64,000 nt of DNA, taken from contig NZ_FZNR01000014.1 in assembly GCF_900188005.1 (NCBI RefSeq), forward strand, positions 1 through 64,000. The letters are read 5' to 3'. Numbering within the stretch: the first letter of the stretch is position 1; every line of letters starts with the position of its first letter. The notes beneath the pieces were generated by a model. It made no database searches. It worked only from the letters and a program-made list of their open reading frames with translations, and was not told the origin of the DNA. Below are positions 7,795 through 15,504 of this stretch, piece after piece. The DNA is from Actinoplanes regularis (lineage in GTDB: Bacteria; Actinomycetota; Actinomycetes; Mycobacteriales; Micromonosporaceae). A program made the position numbers and the translations under genes.

Positions 7795-8996
7795 TGATCC
7801 CGCTGCTCGCGCTTCTCTCCACCGCCCTGGTCACCTTCACCACCGCCAACAGCGTGGCCACCGGCGACCAGGACACCCCGTCGATCGCCACCAACCGCAA
7901 CGGTCAGGTCGCCGTCGTCTGGGAGGACGACCGGGACACCACCGCGCCCGAGGACGACGCCCACTCCGACGTCTACCTGCGCCTGTTCAAGGACGGCGCG
8001 CCGGTCTACGAGATCAAGCTCTCCGACGGCGGGACCAGCGGCGTCAACTGGAAGCACATCACCCCGGACGTCGGGCTCGACGACAAGGGCAACGCGGTGG
8101 TCGTGTGGGCTGACGACCCGGACGGCAACGGCGCGTTCAACATCCCGTACCGGGTGGTGTCGCCGACCGGCACGGTCCTCGCCTCCGGGCGGGCGAACGC
8201 GGACACCGCCGGTGACCAGCGGGTGCCGCGCGTCGCGGTCGACCCCGACGGCACGCCGACCGCGGCGTCCGCGGTCGCTTTCACCGTCGTCTGGGAGGAC
8301 ACCCAGGGGACCGCGGTCACCGTCAAGGCCGCCGGTTACACGGCGGCTTCGACCAAGGCGTACGAGGTGACGGCGTCCCAGGCCACCGGCGCGCACCACC
8401 GCCCCGACGTGGCCGTGTCGGCCTCGGGGGACGCCACGGTCGTGTGGGAGGAGGACTCCGACGGCAACGGCTACGACAACGTCGGCCTGACCCGCCTCGC
8501 CAAGGCGAACGGCGCGGTGCTGCTCAGCCGCCGCCTCGCCAACTCCTTCGGCGACCTCCAGCAGCGCCGCCCCGCGGTCGCCGCGAACTTCAACGGTGAC
8601 TTCGTGGTCGGCTGGGAGTCGGACCACACCGGCACGAACGCCGTCTGGGCCCGATCGTTCACCTCGGCCGGCGCCCCCAGACACCCCGAGGTCGAGGTGT
8701 CGACGACCACCGGTGCGGCCGCGCCATCCGTGGGCCTGGACGACCAGGCGAACGCCGCGGTCGGCTGGACCGTCACGGGCGCCGACGGCTGGGCCCGCGG
8801 CGTCAACCCGGACGGCACGTTCGCCGGCCGGCTCGGCGCGCAGACCCTGACCAGCACCACGACGGGCCGCCAGGACCAGTTCGCGGTCGCGGTGTCGGCG
8901 TGGGGCGAGATCCCGGTCGCCTACACCGACGACAACGACGGCAACCTCTTCGACCAGGTCATCCTGGGCGTCGGCGCCACCAACAGCGACTGGTGA
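7794..8996 (+). CDS. Secreted repeat (propeller-like) protein coupled to PhoD
   Basis: A 400-residue protein with a short signal peptide (MIPLLALLSTALVTFTTA) and at least six repeats of the pattern P-x-VA-x(4)-G-x-(V/F)-VV-W-E-(D/S)-D, the blade pattern of beta-propellers. Several repeats carry Asp-rich loops such as DDPDGNG, DSDGNG and DNDGN that look like calcium sites. No enzymatic motif is visible. The one-base overlap with phoD (TGATG) argues that it is a partner of the phosphatase, perhaps a substrate-binding or surface-retaining subunit. Function unknown. Confidence 0.8.
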   Translation: MIPLLALLSTALVTFTTANSVATGDQDTPSIATNRNGQVAVVWEDDRDTTAPEDDAHSDVYLRLFKDGAPVYEIKLSDGGTSGVNWKHITPDVGLDDKGNAVVVWADDPDGNGAFNIPYRVVSPTGTVLASGRANADTAGDQRVPRVAVDPDGTPTAASAVAFTVVWEDTQGTAVTVKAAGYTAASTKAYEVTASQATGAHHRPDVAVSASGDATVVWEEDSDGNGYDNVGLTRLAKANGAVLLSRRLANSFGDLQQRRPAVAANFNGDFVVGWESDHTGTNAVWARSFTSAGAPRHPEVEVSTTTGAAAPSVGLDDQANAAVGWTVTGADGWARGVNPDGTFAGRLGAQTLTSTTTGRQDQFAVAVSAWGEIPVAYTDDNDGNLFDQVILGVGATNSDW

Positions 8997-9001
8997 CCAG
9001 A

Positions 9002-9034
9002 CCCGGCCCGCGGCGGTGACCGCCGCGGGCCGGG
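9002..9034. terminator. Strong hairpin terminator
   Basis: CCCGGCCCGCGGCGGT (9002-9017) and its exact inverse complement (9019-9034) form a very GC-rich stem just after the propeller gene. It can serve both the plus-strand phoD unit and the minus-strand LRR unit. Confidence 0.8.
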
Positions 9035-9048
9035 CTCCGGCGACACGG

Positions 9049-9273
9049 TCAGGCCCGCGCCGGGTCGAGCGCGAGGAACCGGCTCGGCCGGAACACCTGG
9101 TTCATCAGCTTCTCGTAGAACAGGCCGGCGGCGTGCACCCGCAGGTTCACCCGCTCGCCGGGCGCGGCGTCGATCACCAGCTCGGGGCTCGAGCACCAGT
9201 CGATCTTGGCCTTGACCACGTGCCGGCCGGACGGGATCAGGATGTCGACGCCGTCCCGGATGCTGACGTCCGA
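9049..9273 (-). pseudogene. 5'-truncated fragment of a small PEGA-like/anchored protein
   Basis: Directly after the TGA of the LRR gene, and in the same frame, 74 codons read as a well-formed protein end: an IPSGRHVVKAKIDWCSSPEL segment, then a glycine turn, VNLRVHAAG and a C-terminal FRPSRFLALDPARA. The pattern (polar loop, H-x-V-x-A-x-IDWC, short beta strands) resembles the PEGA-like domain of small actinobacterial proteins. There is no start codon before it and the N-terminal part is missing. I infer that a deletion joined the LRR gene to the tail of a neighbour. Confidence 0.5.
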
Positions 9274-11463
9274 TCAGGCGTCCGGCAGGTCGGTGCGGAC
9301 GTCGACCCGCGCCGCCCGCAGCCGGGCGATCACGTCCCGGTTGGCCCGATCGTCGTCGACGGCCGCCCCCTCCAGGTACAGATGACCCAGCTTCGGCACG
9401 TCGGCCAGCCACGACGGAAGCCGGCGCAGCCGGGTCCCGCGCAGGTTGAGCGAGGTCAGGTTGCTCATCGCGCCCATCGACTCCGGCAGCGTGACGAGGT
9501 GCTGGTGGCTGAGGTCGAGATGGGCCAGCCCGGTGAGCTCGTGGAACAGGTCCGGGAGCTCGGTCAGGTAGGCGGGCCAGGGCTCGCTCCAGTTGGACAC
9601 GGCCAGGCTGAGCTGCCGCAGTCCGCTCAGCTCGAACACGACCTCCGGGACCCGGACGAAGTGATTGTTCGACAGGTCGAGTTTGCGCAGGTCGCGCAGC
9701 TCGGCGAGGCCGGCCGGCAACGTGGTGAGCAGGTTGTTGCCGAGGTCGAGGATGCTCAACCCGGCCAGGCGGCCGATGTCGCCGGGCAGTTCGACCAGTC
9801 CGGCCTGCTCCACGCGCAGGTGGTCCAGGCCGGTCAGCTCCAGCACGTACGAGGGCAGGTGGGTGAAGGTCATCCAGCCACCTCGGACGTCCAGCCGCCG
9901 ACCGAACGGGCCGGCGTCGCGCCGGGCGATCAGCAAGGTCAGCAGCCGGACCCCGTCGATGGTGCCAGGGCACTCCTCGACCAGGTCGTGTACGGCGCTC
10001 ATCACGTCCCAGGAGTCGGCCGTCTCGCGGAAGACGTTCGTACGGGCGAACGCGCCGGCAAGCGCCGCGTTCAACGCCGCCGGAGCGTGCTCGGCGAGCA
10101 GTTTCTGGGCGCCGCCACGGACCGGCCGGCCCAGCCGGGTGTCCTTCCAGACGACGATCAGCTCCTCCAGCAGCCCCGCCTGCAGGCCGTCCTTCCGCGC
10201 CAGGTCCACCGCCGCCTTGATGTCTGCCTGGTCCGGTGAGGTGAGCAGCGCCCGCAGCCGGGCGGCCGGATCGTGCCCCGCGCCGGGCAGCGGCTCCGGC
10301 ACGGCCCCGTCGAGCAGATCCTGCCCCGCGCCTGCGGTACCGGACAGCGGCTGCGGCACGGCCGCGTCGAGCACGTCGCGCAGGTGCGACTCCAGGATCA
10401 GCGGTATCCCGGCGTCCAGGTGGGCCAGCGCCCGTCCCCGGTGCTGCTCGCCGACGACGGCCAGCCGGGTCGCCGGGCCGGGCCGGCGGTCCAGGGTGGC
10501 ACCCAGCGCCGCGAGCCGGTCGGCCAGCGCGGCCCGATCAGCATTGATCTTTCCGGCGAGCAGGACACCGTCGCCGCGGCGCAGCCCACCCTCCGGGACG
10601 GTGAGCCGATCGGCCAGCACGCGCTGCGCGGCCGACCGAACCGCGGGCACACCCGCGTCCAGGGCCGCCACCAGGTCACGGACGCCGGCCCGCTCGGCCG
10701 TGGCGTCACCGGTGTCGAACAGCAGCGCCACGTGCAGCAACCGCTCCTGCGGCGACCGGTCCTGACGGGCGAAGTCGGCCCGCAGTGCCCGCACCTGACC
10801 GGGCCGGACGGCCACACCGTCGACCTCGAAGGTCAGCTCCTCCAGGGTCGGCACCTGGACGAGACGGGTCAGGAACGCGGTCGGCAGCGGCCGGTGCAGG
10901 TGCCCACGGAACGTCAGCCGGGCCAGCCTCGGCAGCTCCGCCAGCACCTCCAGGGCGTCCTCGTCGCCCCACACGTCGATCTGTTCCAGGTTGACCAGCG
11001 CCCGCAGCCCGTCCCACGGGCTGATGCCGAGTTTGAGACGGCGCACTACCTCGGGGCCGGCCGCCAGCGCGGCCTTCAAGCCGGCGAAGAGCGGCGGATC
11101 CAGGTGGGCGAAAAGACCGGCATAACCCGGGTGCTGCCACATCGGCGCGAGTGCCATGTCGTCGCGGATCAGCCAGATGGAGCCGTCGTTCCGCTCACCG
11201 GCGGCGACCATCTCCACCACCCGGTCCCGCTCACCGAGTGCGAAGTAGACCCGGGCCGCGCAGTGGAAGATCTTCGGGTACACCGCGCCATGCGGCAGCG
11301 CCGCGGCCAGACGGGTACGCGCCAGCGCGGGATCGATCGGGCCGGCATTGTCCTGGTACAGCTCCTCCAGCGCCGTGCAGCAGGTCTTGGCCGCCAGGAT
11401 CGCCGATGTCACCGGGCCGCCGAAGGGTCGTGCGTCATCCGTCGTCCGCTCCTCTGCCGACAT
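9274..11463 (-). CDS. Large leucine-rich-repeat protein with a BRCT-like domain
   Basis: A 729-residue cytoplasmic protein. The first ~230 residues are helical with LRR-like pieces (LRALVNLEQIDVWG, LARLTFRG); the middle has a BRCT-like segment (GVLLAGKINADR, LAALGATL, TRLAVVG, GIPLILES); the last ~200 residues are typical bacterial LRRs (LSILDLGNNLLTTLP, LRKLDLSNNHF, LAHLDLSHQHLVTLPE). This layout is seen in actinobacterial proteins of unknown function and suggests protein binding. Start ATG 11463; a TTG two codons upstream is possible. It is followed in frame by a gene fragment (9049-9273). Confidence 0.8.
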   Translation of the reverse strand: MSAEERTTDDARPFGGPVTSAILAAKTCCTALEELYQDNAGPIDPALARTRLAAALPHGAVYPKIFHCAARVYFALGERDRVVEMVAAGERNDGSIWLIRDDMALAPMWQHPGYAGLFAHLDPPLFAGLKAALAAGPEVVRRLKLGISPWDGLRALVNLEQIDVWGDEDALEVLAELPRLARLTFRGHLHRPLPTAFLTRLVQVPTLEELTFEVDGVAVRPGQVRALRADFARQDRSPQERLLHVALLFDTGDATAERAGVRDLVAALDAGVPAVRSAAQRVLADRLTVPEGGLRRGDGVLLAGKINADRAALADRLAALGATLDRRPGPATRLAVVGEQHRGRALAHLDAGIPLILESHLRDVLDAAVPQPLSGTAGAGQDLLDGAVPEPLPGAGHDPAARLRALLTSPDQADIKAAVDLARKDGLQAGLLEELIVVWKDTRLGRPVRGGAQKLLAEHAPAALNAALAGAFARTNVFRETADSWDVMSAVHDLVEECPGTIDGVRLLTLLIARRDAGPFGRRLDVRGGWMTFTHLPSYVLELTGLDHLRVEQAGLVELPGDIGRLAGLSILDLGNNLLTTLPAGLAELRDLRKLDLSNNHFVRVPEVVFELSGLRQLSLAVSNWSEPWPAYLTELPDLFHELTGLAHLDLSHQHLVTLPESMGAMSNLTSLNLRGTRLRRLPSWLADVPKLGHLYLEGAAVDDDRANRDVIARLRAARVDVRTDLPDA

Positions 11464-11532
11464 CCGCAATCCGGGAACAAGCCACCCGTGTCTGAGACGA
11501 TCGAGGATAGACCGACGGATACGTCGGCGGTG

Positions 11533-11874
11533 TCACTTGATGCTTGCGGCGCGGTTCTCGAACCAGGGATCGAGCCGATCCATCGACGCCACGACTTTGG
11601 CGCTTCGAGCCGCGGCTCGATCGGCCCTGCCGACCTCCTTGGCCAGTCGTTCAGCGCGTTCCCGAGTCTCCTCGAAGAACACCGGGCCGTCCCAGACCGT
11701 GCCGGAGGGGCTGCCGCCGGCCAAGGCCGGTAGCGTCTGCCCCAGGTCTCCGGTGATCCAGCCGAGCACCAAGCGCGGTTCGTCGTCGGCCAGCTCAAAA
11801 CGGGCCGGATCATCAACCTTCCGCAGTATCACGGCAAACAGCGGGTACGGCTGCGGAACGAAGGACGCAGGCAC
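11533..11874 (-). CDS. Hypothetical protein, 113 aa
   Basis: A compact protein starting at GTG 11874, preceded by AAGGGA. It has a mixed alpha/beta N-terminal half (PLFAVILRKVDD, RLVLGWITGDLG) and a helical, charged C-terminal half ending DPWFENRAASIK. Third-position GC and residue mix are normal for the window. I recognise no family. It lies upstream of the LRR/BRCT-like gene on the same strand, about 70 bases away, and may form a unit with it. Confidence 0.65.
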   Translation of the reverse strand: MPASFVPQPYPLFAVILRKVDDPARFELADDEPRLVLGWITGDLGQTLPALAGGSPSGTVWDGPVFFEETRERAERLAKEVGRADRAAARSAKVVASMDRLDPWFENRAASIK

Positions 11875-12401
11875 CGGCAGGTTCCCTTCATCAGGGTGCG
11901 AGGGCGAGGCTTCACGCTAACCGCCACCCGGTGCATCGGCATAGACCTAGGGCGACCACTTCCTCACTCTGAGGTCACCGGGCACACGATGGCGGCACCA
12001 CTGACCTATTGCGACAAGCGTCCAAAGCCGACAAGCCATCGAAGGACAATCCGCGCCCGGCAGGGGCCGTAAGGCCAAGCCGTCAGCCGGCGTCACGGAT
12101 CCGCAGCCGGGCAGAGCGGCCGACGCCGTCGATAGAGCCGAACGCGATCCTGCGAGGCATTCGATGATCTTCTGTCCTGCCGTACAGATAGATAGCCGGC
12201 GGCAGGGTTCCGGCATTATCGCCGAACTCGGCGAGGCGAGCGCGACGTTTCCTGAATCCGCCGGGGATTTGACCGCGATTTGACCCGTTCGGAGGAGGTG
12301 GCCATCAGCTGAAATGCCACCTAACACGGAAATTCGAATGAATGCCGGAAGTGTCATGGTCGGCTTGTCGAGGCCAGCAATTCTCCGGAAGGATCAGAAC
12401 T
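11875..12401. other. Non-coding stretch of about 530 bases
   Basis: I see no convincing gene on either strand: open frames here have atypical composition (many Cys, Ser and Ile codons) and no start context. The stretch is less GC-rich near 12130-12410, contains two TTGACC boxes close to 12270-12285, and presumably holds the promoter of the repetitive secreted protein that starts at 12402. Confidence 0.5.
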
Positions 12402-13289
12402 TTGAACGTCATGACACGCACGCTGATGGTGGGCATCGGACTCATCGCCGGGGCAACGGTCGGGGCGGGATCGGCGCTCGCCTCTTCGAGTGACACGAGC
12501 ACGCCGGCGTCCGTCCACACCCGAGCCGATTGGCCCGATATGGACTGCCCCGAACCCTACCCGGACGTCGACCCGGACTGCTTCGAACGCCCGTACCGGG
12601 ACGTGGACCGGAACCAGCCCGTCGCGCGGCCCATGGCGCAGAGCGTTGCACGCCCCGTCGTCGTGAAGAAGGTCGTACGCCCCATCGTTCGGCCCGTCGT
12701 CGTGCAGAACGTCCAGCGGCCGATCGTGCGACCCATCGTGAAAAAGGTCGTGCGACCCATCGTCGTGCAGAACGTCCAGCGACCCATCGTGCGACCCATC
12801 GTGAAAAAGGTCGTGCGACCCATCGTTCGGCCGGTCGTGGTGCAGAACGTTCAGCGGCCCATCATAAAGAAGGTCGTGCGCCCCATCGTCGTGCAGAACG
12901 TCCAGCGACCCATCATAAAGAAGGTCGTACGCCCAGTCGTCGTGAACAAGGTCGTGCGCCCCATCGTGCGACCCGTCGTCGTGCAGAACGTTCAGCGACC
13001 CATCATAAAGAAGGTCGTGCGCCCAGTCGTCGTGAACAAGGTCGTGCGCCCCATCGTGCGACCCGTCGTCGTGCAGAACGTCCAGCGGCCCATCATTAAG
13101 AAGGTCGTACGCCCCATCGTTGTAAAGAATGTCGTACGCCCCATCTCGCGACCCGTCGTCGCGCAGAACGTCTCGCAACCCTACCGGGCCACAAACGTGG
13201 ACACCGACCAACACTGCCCCGTCGCACTTCCCGACCCGCAGTGCCCCGTCGCACTTCCCGACGGCCCGGTGTGCGACAAGAACAAGTAG
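12402..13289 (+). CDS. Secreted Val/Arg/Lys/Pro tandem-repeat protein
   Basis: A 295-residue exported protein. A signal peptide (MNVMTRTLMVGIGLIAG...ALAS) is followed by an acidic, Cys-containing segment (DMDCPEPYPDVDPDCFERPY), then about 160 residues built from KKVVRPIV, RPVVVQNVQ and RPIIKK units, with an exact 90-bp (30-residue) period between 12903 and 13082, and a Cys-containing tail (CPVALPDPQCPVALPD). The TTG at 12402 is chosen over ATG 12411 because GGAAGGA ends eight bases before it. Alternating branched and basic residues broken by RP suggest beta-forming, surface- or polymer-binding material. No known family recognised. Confidence 0.8.
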   Translation: MNVMTRTLMVGIGLIAGATVGAGSALASSSDTSTPASVHTRADWPDMDCPEPYPDVDPDCFERPYRDVDRNQPVARPMAQSVARPVVVKKVVRPIVRPVVVQNVQRPIVRPIVKKVVRPIVVQNVQRPIVRPIVKKVVRPIVRPVVVQNVQRPIIKKVVRPIVVQNVQRPIIKKVVRPVVVNKVVRPIVRPVVVQNVQRPIIKKVVRPVVVNKVVRPIVRPVVVQNVQRPIIKKVVRPIVVKNVVRPISRPVVAQNVSQPYRATNVDTDQHCPVALPDPQCPVALPDGPVCDKNK

Positions 13290-13300
13290 CGTCAACTATT

Positions 13301-13345
13301 GCCGAACAACGGTCGCGCCCTCGCCGGGCGCGGCCGCTGTTCGGC
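13301..13345 (+). terminator. Terminator hairpin after the repeat protein
   Basis: Twenty-base arms (13301-13320 and 13326-13345) begin and end with GCCGAACA/TGTTCGGC and pair throughout with two G-U wobbles around a 5-base loop. It lies 11 bases after the stop of the repetitive secreted protein. Confidence 0.8.
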
Positions 13346-13496
13346 ATCGTGCACGACCGATTCTTCGGCCCTCATCCGACGATTTCGCCGGCGCCCCGCT
13401 GGGCCTGTCGGTTCGGCCGGTGACCTCATCGCAGCACGGCGCCCCCCATGGGTTGCCACGGCTCAGATGGGGTCTGAACCTGCCGATAGCACCGTC

Positions 13497-13778
13497 ATGT
13501 CAGTACGCCCGGCGCCGTTGTGCGCCGCGATGACGGCGGCTGTGCTGCTCGCTGCCTGCGGTCCGCACCCGGCAGGGGAGCCGGCAGACCGTCCCGGCAC
13601 GAAGTCGCCGACGCCTCGATCGGCCGGCGAGGAGTCCGGGCCGTCGCCGTTCGCGACGTTTCCAACCCCTCTGCCATCCGAGATCATCGAAGCTTGCGGA
13701 CTGCCTCCCGGCCGTACCGTCCTGCCGAGTTCCTGTCCCGGCGTGCTGGGCCCGGACAACATCGGTGTTCTTGACTAG
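13497..13778 (+). CDS. Small lipoprotein of unknown function
   Basis: A 93-residue protein with a type II signal: basic start, hydrophobic AAMTAAVLLAAC and a lipobox LAAC, then a Pro/Ser/Thr-rich spacer and a C-terminal IIEACGLPPGRTVLPSSCPG segment holding two more Cys. It should be acylated and displayed outside the membrane. No family recognised. The ATG at 13497 lacks a clear ribosome binding site; ATG 13530 would give a shorter signal. Confidence 0.6.
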   Translation: MSVRPAPLCAAMTAAVLLAACGPHPAGEPADRPGTKSPTPRSAGEESGPSPFATFPTPLPSEIIEACGLPPGRTVLPSSCPGVLGPDNIGVLD

Positions 13779-13795
13779 AAGCAGTGCGGTTGAGG

Positions 13796-14353
13796 TCAGT
13801 AATAGCCGAGTCGCCACTGCTGGTTGGTCGTTCCGATGCAGAGGCGCTGAACGACGGCCGCACCCTCAGCCGTGCCGGTGCCCGATACGGTCAGGCATTT
13901 TCTGCTGTTCCGCGAGACGGCCAGGTAGCTGTTCCCGCCGACGTAGGGAAAGGTCCACTGCTGACTGAAGTTCCCGCCGGCACAGGCTTGTTGCACGGCA
14001 GGGGCTCTGGTCGCCGTGTCGGCACCCGCCACGGACAGACATTTGCCGCTGTGCCGGGCGACCATGATGTAGTAGTCGTCGTCGGCGACGAAGAACGACC
14101 AGTGCTGGTTGTACGCGGTCTCGTCGCACGTCTCCTGGATCACCGGGGTGCCGTCCGCGGTGCCGGCGTCCGCCACGGACAGGCACTTGTTGCTGCGTGC
14201 GGTGGACAGCATGAAGTAGTACGGCGCCGCGTCCCGGATGTCACCGCCGGGCCGGGTGGCGGCCCGCGACGCCGCCGGGGCGGCCAGCACGGCCAGTACA
14301 GCGGTGATCGCCAAGAGGGCGACCTTCGATTTCGTCGATCTTGATCTGCGCAT
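13796..14353 (-). CDS. Secreted ricin-type (RICIN/CBM13) lectin domain protein
   Basis: A 185-residue protein with a signal peptide of about 33 residues followed by one beta-trefoil. Three subdomains end in Q-x-W motifs (QHWSFF, QQWTF, QQWRL) and each carries a KCLSVAG/KCLTVSG strand, the classic RICIN signature. Such domains bind galactose, xylan or other glycans outside the cell. No catalytic domain is attached, so it would be a stand-alone lectin. The ATG 14353 has GGCAGGAG five bases upstream. Convergent with the lipoprotein gene, 17 bases apart. Confidence 0.88.
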   Translation of the reverse strand: MRRSRSTKSKVALLAITAVLAVLAAPAASRAATRPGGDIRDAAPYYFMLSTARSNKCLSVADAGTADGTPVIQETCDETAYNQHWSFFVADDDYYIMVARHSGKCLSVAGADTATRAPAVQQACAGGNFSQQWTFPYVGGNSYLAVSRNSRKCLTVSGTGTAEGAAVVQRLCIGTTNQQWRLGYY

Positions 14354-14482
14354 GCTCACTCCTGCCAGTTCGATGACGACATGACCGCAGTGCTCCGAGG
14401 GCCCTCAGCGGTTCCATCGTTCCTGGCAGTAGGGAAGACCGTGTTGCCAATCCATTAAAGTCCATCAATGTATGGCGAATCA

Positions 14483-15355
14483 CTACCGATCGGCCGAAGT
14501 GATGGACCGCGCCGACGGGAACTCCTCGACGCCGAGGACACGGAGCAGGTCCAGGCGTTCCCGGGCTTCAGCGTCGGCCGGGGTCAGGACCAGCAGTTGC
14601 TGACCCAGGTCCGGGGTCACCAGGGTCTCGCAGTCCAGCAGGATCGGGCCGACCCGCGGATGGACGATCGTCTTGCGGTCGGCCCGGCGCACGCCCACCT
14701 CGTGCTCCTCCCAGAGCCGGCGGAAGTCGTCACTATCGGCCAGCAACCGCTCGACGAGCCCGGCGGCCACCGGGTCGCCGGCCCGGCGGCCGACAGCTGC
14801 CCGCAGGTCCGCGACCAGTCGCCTGGAATGCTGGTCATGGTCCTCGACCGGATGGACGGGGCGCACCGAGGGCTCGGTGAACCACCGGTAGATGGAATAC
14901 CGCCGGTAGCCGGCGAGGCCCATGTGGTCGCCGATGAGCAGCAACGAGGCCCGATTCTGCGCCAGCACTTCGCCGAGATCGGAGACCACCATGGCCGGGG
15001 TGTCACCCAGCAGGTCGAGCATGCGGATCAGACCGGCGCGAGCCAGGCCGGCGACACCGGCCGCGGGTGGCGGCTGGTGGCCGGCCAACCGGAACAGGTG
15101 GTCGCGTTCATCGTCGGACAGGCGCAGGGCCCGCCCGAGGGCGACGAGCAGCTGGACCGACGGCTGGCTGCTGCGACCCTGCTCCAGGCGGACGACATAG
15201 TCGATCGAGATGCCGGCGAGCATCGCGACCTCCTCGCGGCGCAGCCCGGCGGTCCGGCGACGGGGACCGGCGGCGATGCCGGCCTCGGCCGGGCGGATCG
15301 CCTCACGGCGGCGGCGCAGGAAGTCGGCGAGCTGCTCACGTTGCATGGCACCCAT
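14483..15355 (-). CDS. XRE-family regulator with MmyB-like ligand domain
   Basis: A 290-residue regulator. The helix-turn-helix is in residues ~10-65 (LADFLRRRRE, LRREEVAMLAGISIDYVVRLEQGR) and the rest matches the MmyB/MLTR ligand-binding domain that binds fatty acids or similar molecules (PAMVVSDLGEVLAQN, YRWFTEPSVR). These regulators commonly sit divergent from an oxidoreductase that they control, and here an aldo/keto reductase starts 150 bases away with two direct-repeat operator candidates between. Start ATG 15355; ATG 15346 is the alternative. Confidence 0.9.
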   Translation of the reverse strand: MGAMQREQLADFLRRRREAIRPAEAGIAAGPRRRTAGLRREEVAMLAGISIDYVVRLEQGRSSQPSVQLLVALGRALRLSDDERDHLFRLAGHQPPPAAGVAGLARAGLIRMLDLLGDTPAMVVSDLGEVLAQNRASLLLIGDHMGLAGYRRYSIYRWFTEPSVRPVHPVEDHDQHSRRLVADLRAAVGRRAGDPVAAGLVERLLADSDDFRRLWEEHEVGVRRADRKTIVHPRVGPILLDCETLVTPDLGQQLLVLTPADAEARERLDLLRVLGVEEFPSARSITSADR

Positions 15356-15363
15356 GCTGCCTC

Positions 15364-15477
15364 GCGCCGGGCGCGCGAGACAGGGAGCGGCACTCCCACG
15401 AAGCGCCCCGCCCCCGGACAGCGCCGGGCGCGAGACAGGGAGCGGCACTCCCACGACAAACGCTCCGCTCCCGGACG
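15364..15477. promoter_or_regulatory. Duplicated operator region for the XRE regulator
   Basis: Two direct copies of a ~57-bp sequence start at 15364 and 15421, each beginning GCGCCGGGCG and each holding the inverted repeat GGGAGCGGCACTCCC (15383-15397 and 15438-15452), centred 55 bp or about five helical turns apart. A third partial copy begins at 15478. The array fills the gap between the divergent regulator and aldo/keto reductase genes, which fits cooperative binding on one helix face. Confidence 0.6.
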
Positions 15478-15504
15478 GCGCCGCAAGCGCGCAGGGTGAA
15501 CGGC

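Noticed and set aside
11947..12357. Minus-strand frame of 136 codons before the repeat protein.
   Set aside because: Residue mix is not protein-like, third-position GC is low and there is no ribosome site.
12354..13295. Long frame on the minus strand opposite the repetitive secreted protein (Asp/His/Leu-rich).
   Set aside because: It is an antisense shadow of the repeat; only the plus frame has a ribosome site, a signal peptide and Cys-flanked ends.
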